DNA of 5,330 bases from an uncultured Atopobiaceae bacterium (GTDB lineage: Bacteria; Actinomycetota; Coriobacteriia; Coriobacteriales; Atopobiaceae), in assembly GCA_947626465.1 (NCBI GenBank), contig CANQSI010000060.1, positions 1 to 5,330 of the forward strand, read 5' to 3'. The notes below the pieces were generated by a model. The model was not told where the DNA came from and searched no databases. It saw only the letters and a program-made list of their open reading frames with translations. A program made the position numbers and the translations under genes. Positions 5,275 through 5,330 of this stretch are shown here, one piece after another (position 1 is the stretch's first letter; each line of letters opens with the position of its first letter).

Positions 5275-5330
5275 TCAGTCCACGCTCACGATGTCGCCAC
5301 GAAGCGCGCGGATGGTCTCGAGCACGATCA
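5275..5330 (-). CDS. C-terminal tail of an unidentified gene (partial)
   Basis: The last 56 bp read on the minus strand as 17 codons ending in TGA at 5275-5277, giving IVLETIRALRGDIVSVD. Codon third positions are almost all G or C, as in the neighbouring genes, and the frame is open to the window edge. The fragment is too short to assign to a family. It is co-directional with the four genes downstream and only 63 bp from the next start, so it may be part of the same operon. The coding call rests on codon style and spacing alone. Confidence 0.5.
   Translation of the reverse strand, partial: IVLETIRALRGDIVSVD

Overview
The window is a GC-rich stretch, roughly two-thirds G+C by eye with strong G/C third positions, from what looks like an actinobacterial surface-polysaccharide locus. 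The protein styles (a LicD family protein, a TarI-like cytidylyltransferase, an EpsF-like GT4 and a Wzx-type flippase) would fit a host-associated Coriobacteriia such as an Olsenella or Collinsella relative. That placement is inference; nothing here fixes the species. I see no rRNA, tRNA, CRISPR array, insertion sequence or phage gene.

Layout. Positions 1-200 (minus) hold the N-terminus of a membrane polysaccharide flippase that runs off the left edge. Positions 201-394 are a divergent intergenic region with plausible promoters in both directions and a short GC-rich inverted repeat. Positions 395-1591 (plus) encode a GT4-type glycosyltransferase, the only gene on this strand. It meets the minus-strand genes tail to tail, the two stop codons overlapping within one CTAG. 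From 5275 down to 1588 the minus strand carries a compact, co-directional run: the tail of an unidentified gene (5275-5330), then an IspD/TarI-family cytidylyltransferase, an extended-SDR epimerase/dehydratase, a GT2 glycosyltransferase and a LicD family transferase. Two of these junctions are overlapping (13 bp and 8 bp) and the last has a 30 bp gap, so they are very likely one operon.

How the genes may work together. The cytidylyltransferase would make a CDP-activated polyol phosphate such as CDP-ribitol. The SDR enzyme would make or epimerise the polyol part. The LicD protein would transfer a phosphopolyol (or phosphocholine) onto a glycan whose sugars are added by the GT2 and GT4 enzymes, and the flippase would export the lipid-linked unit. 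The domain pairing of an ISPD-like enzyme with a LicD-like enzyme parallels the human ISPD to FKTN/FKRP ribitol-phosphate pathway. The exact sugar, polyol and acceptor cannot be read from the sequence.
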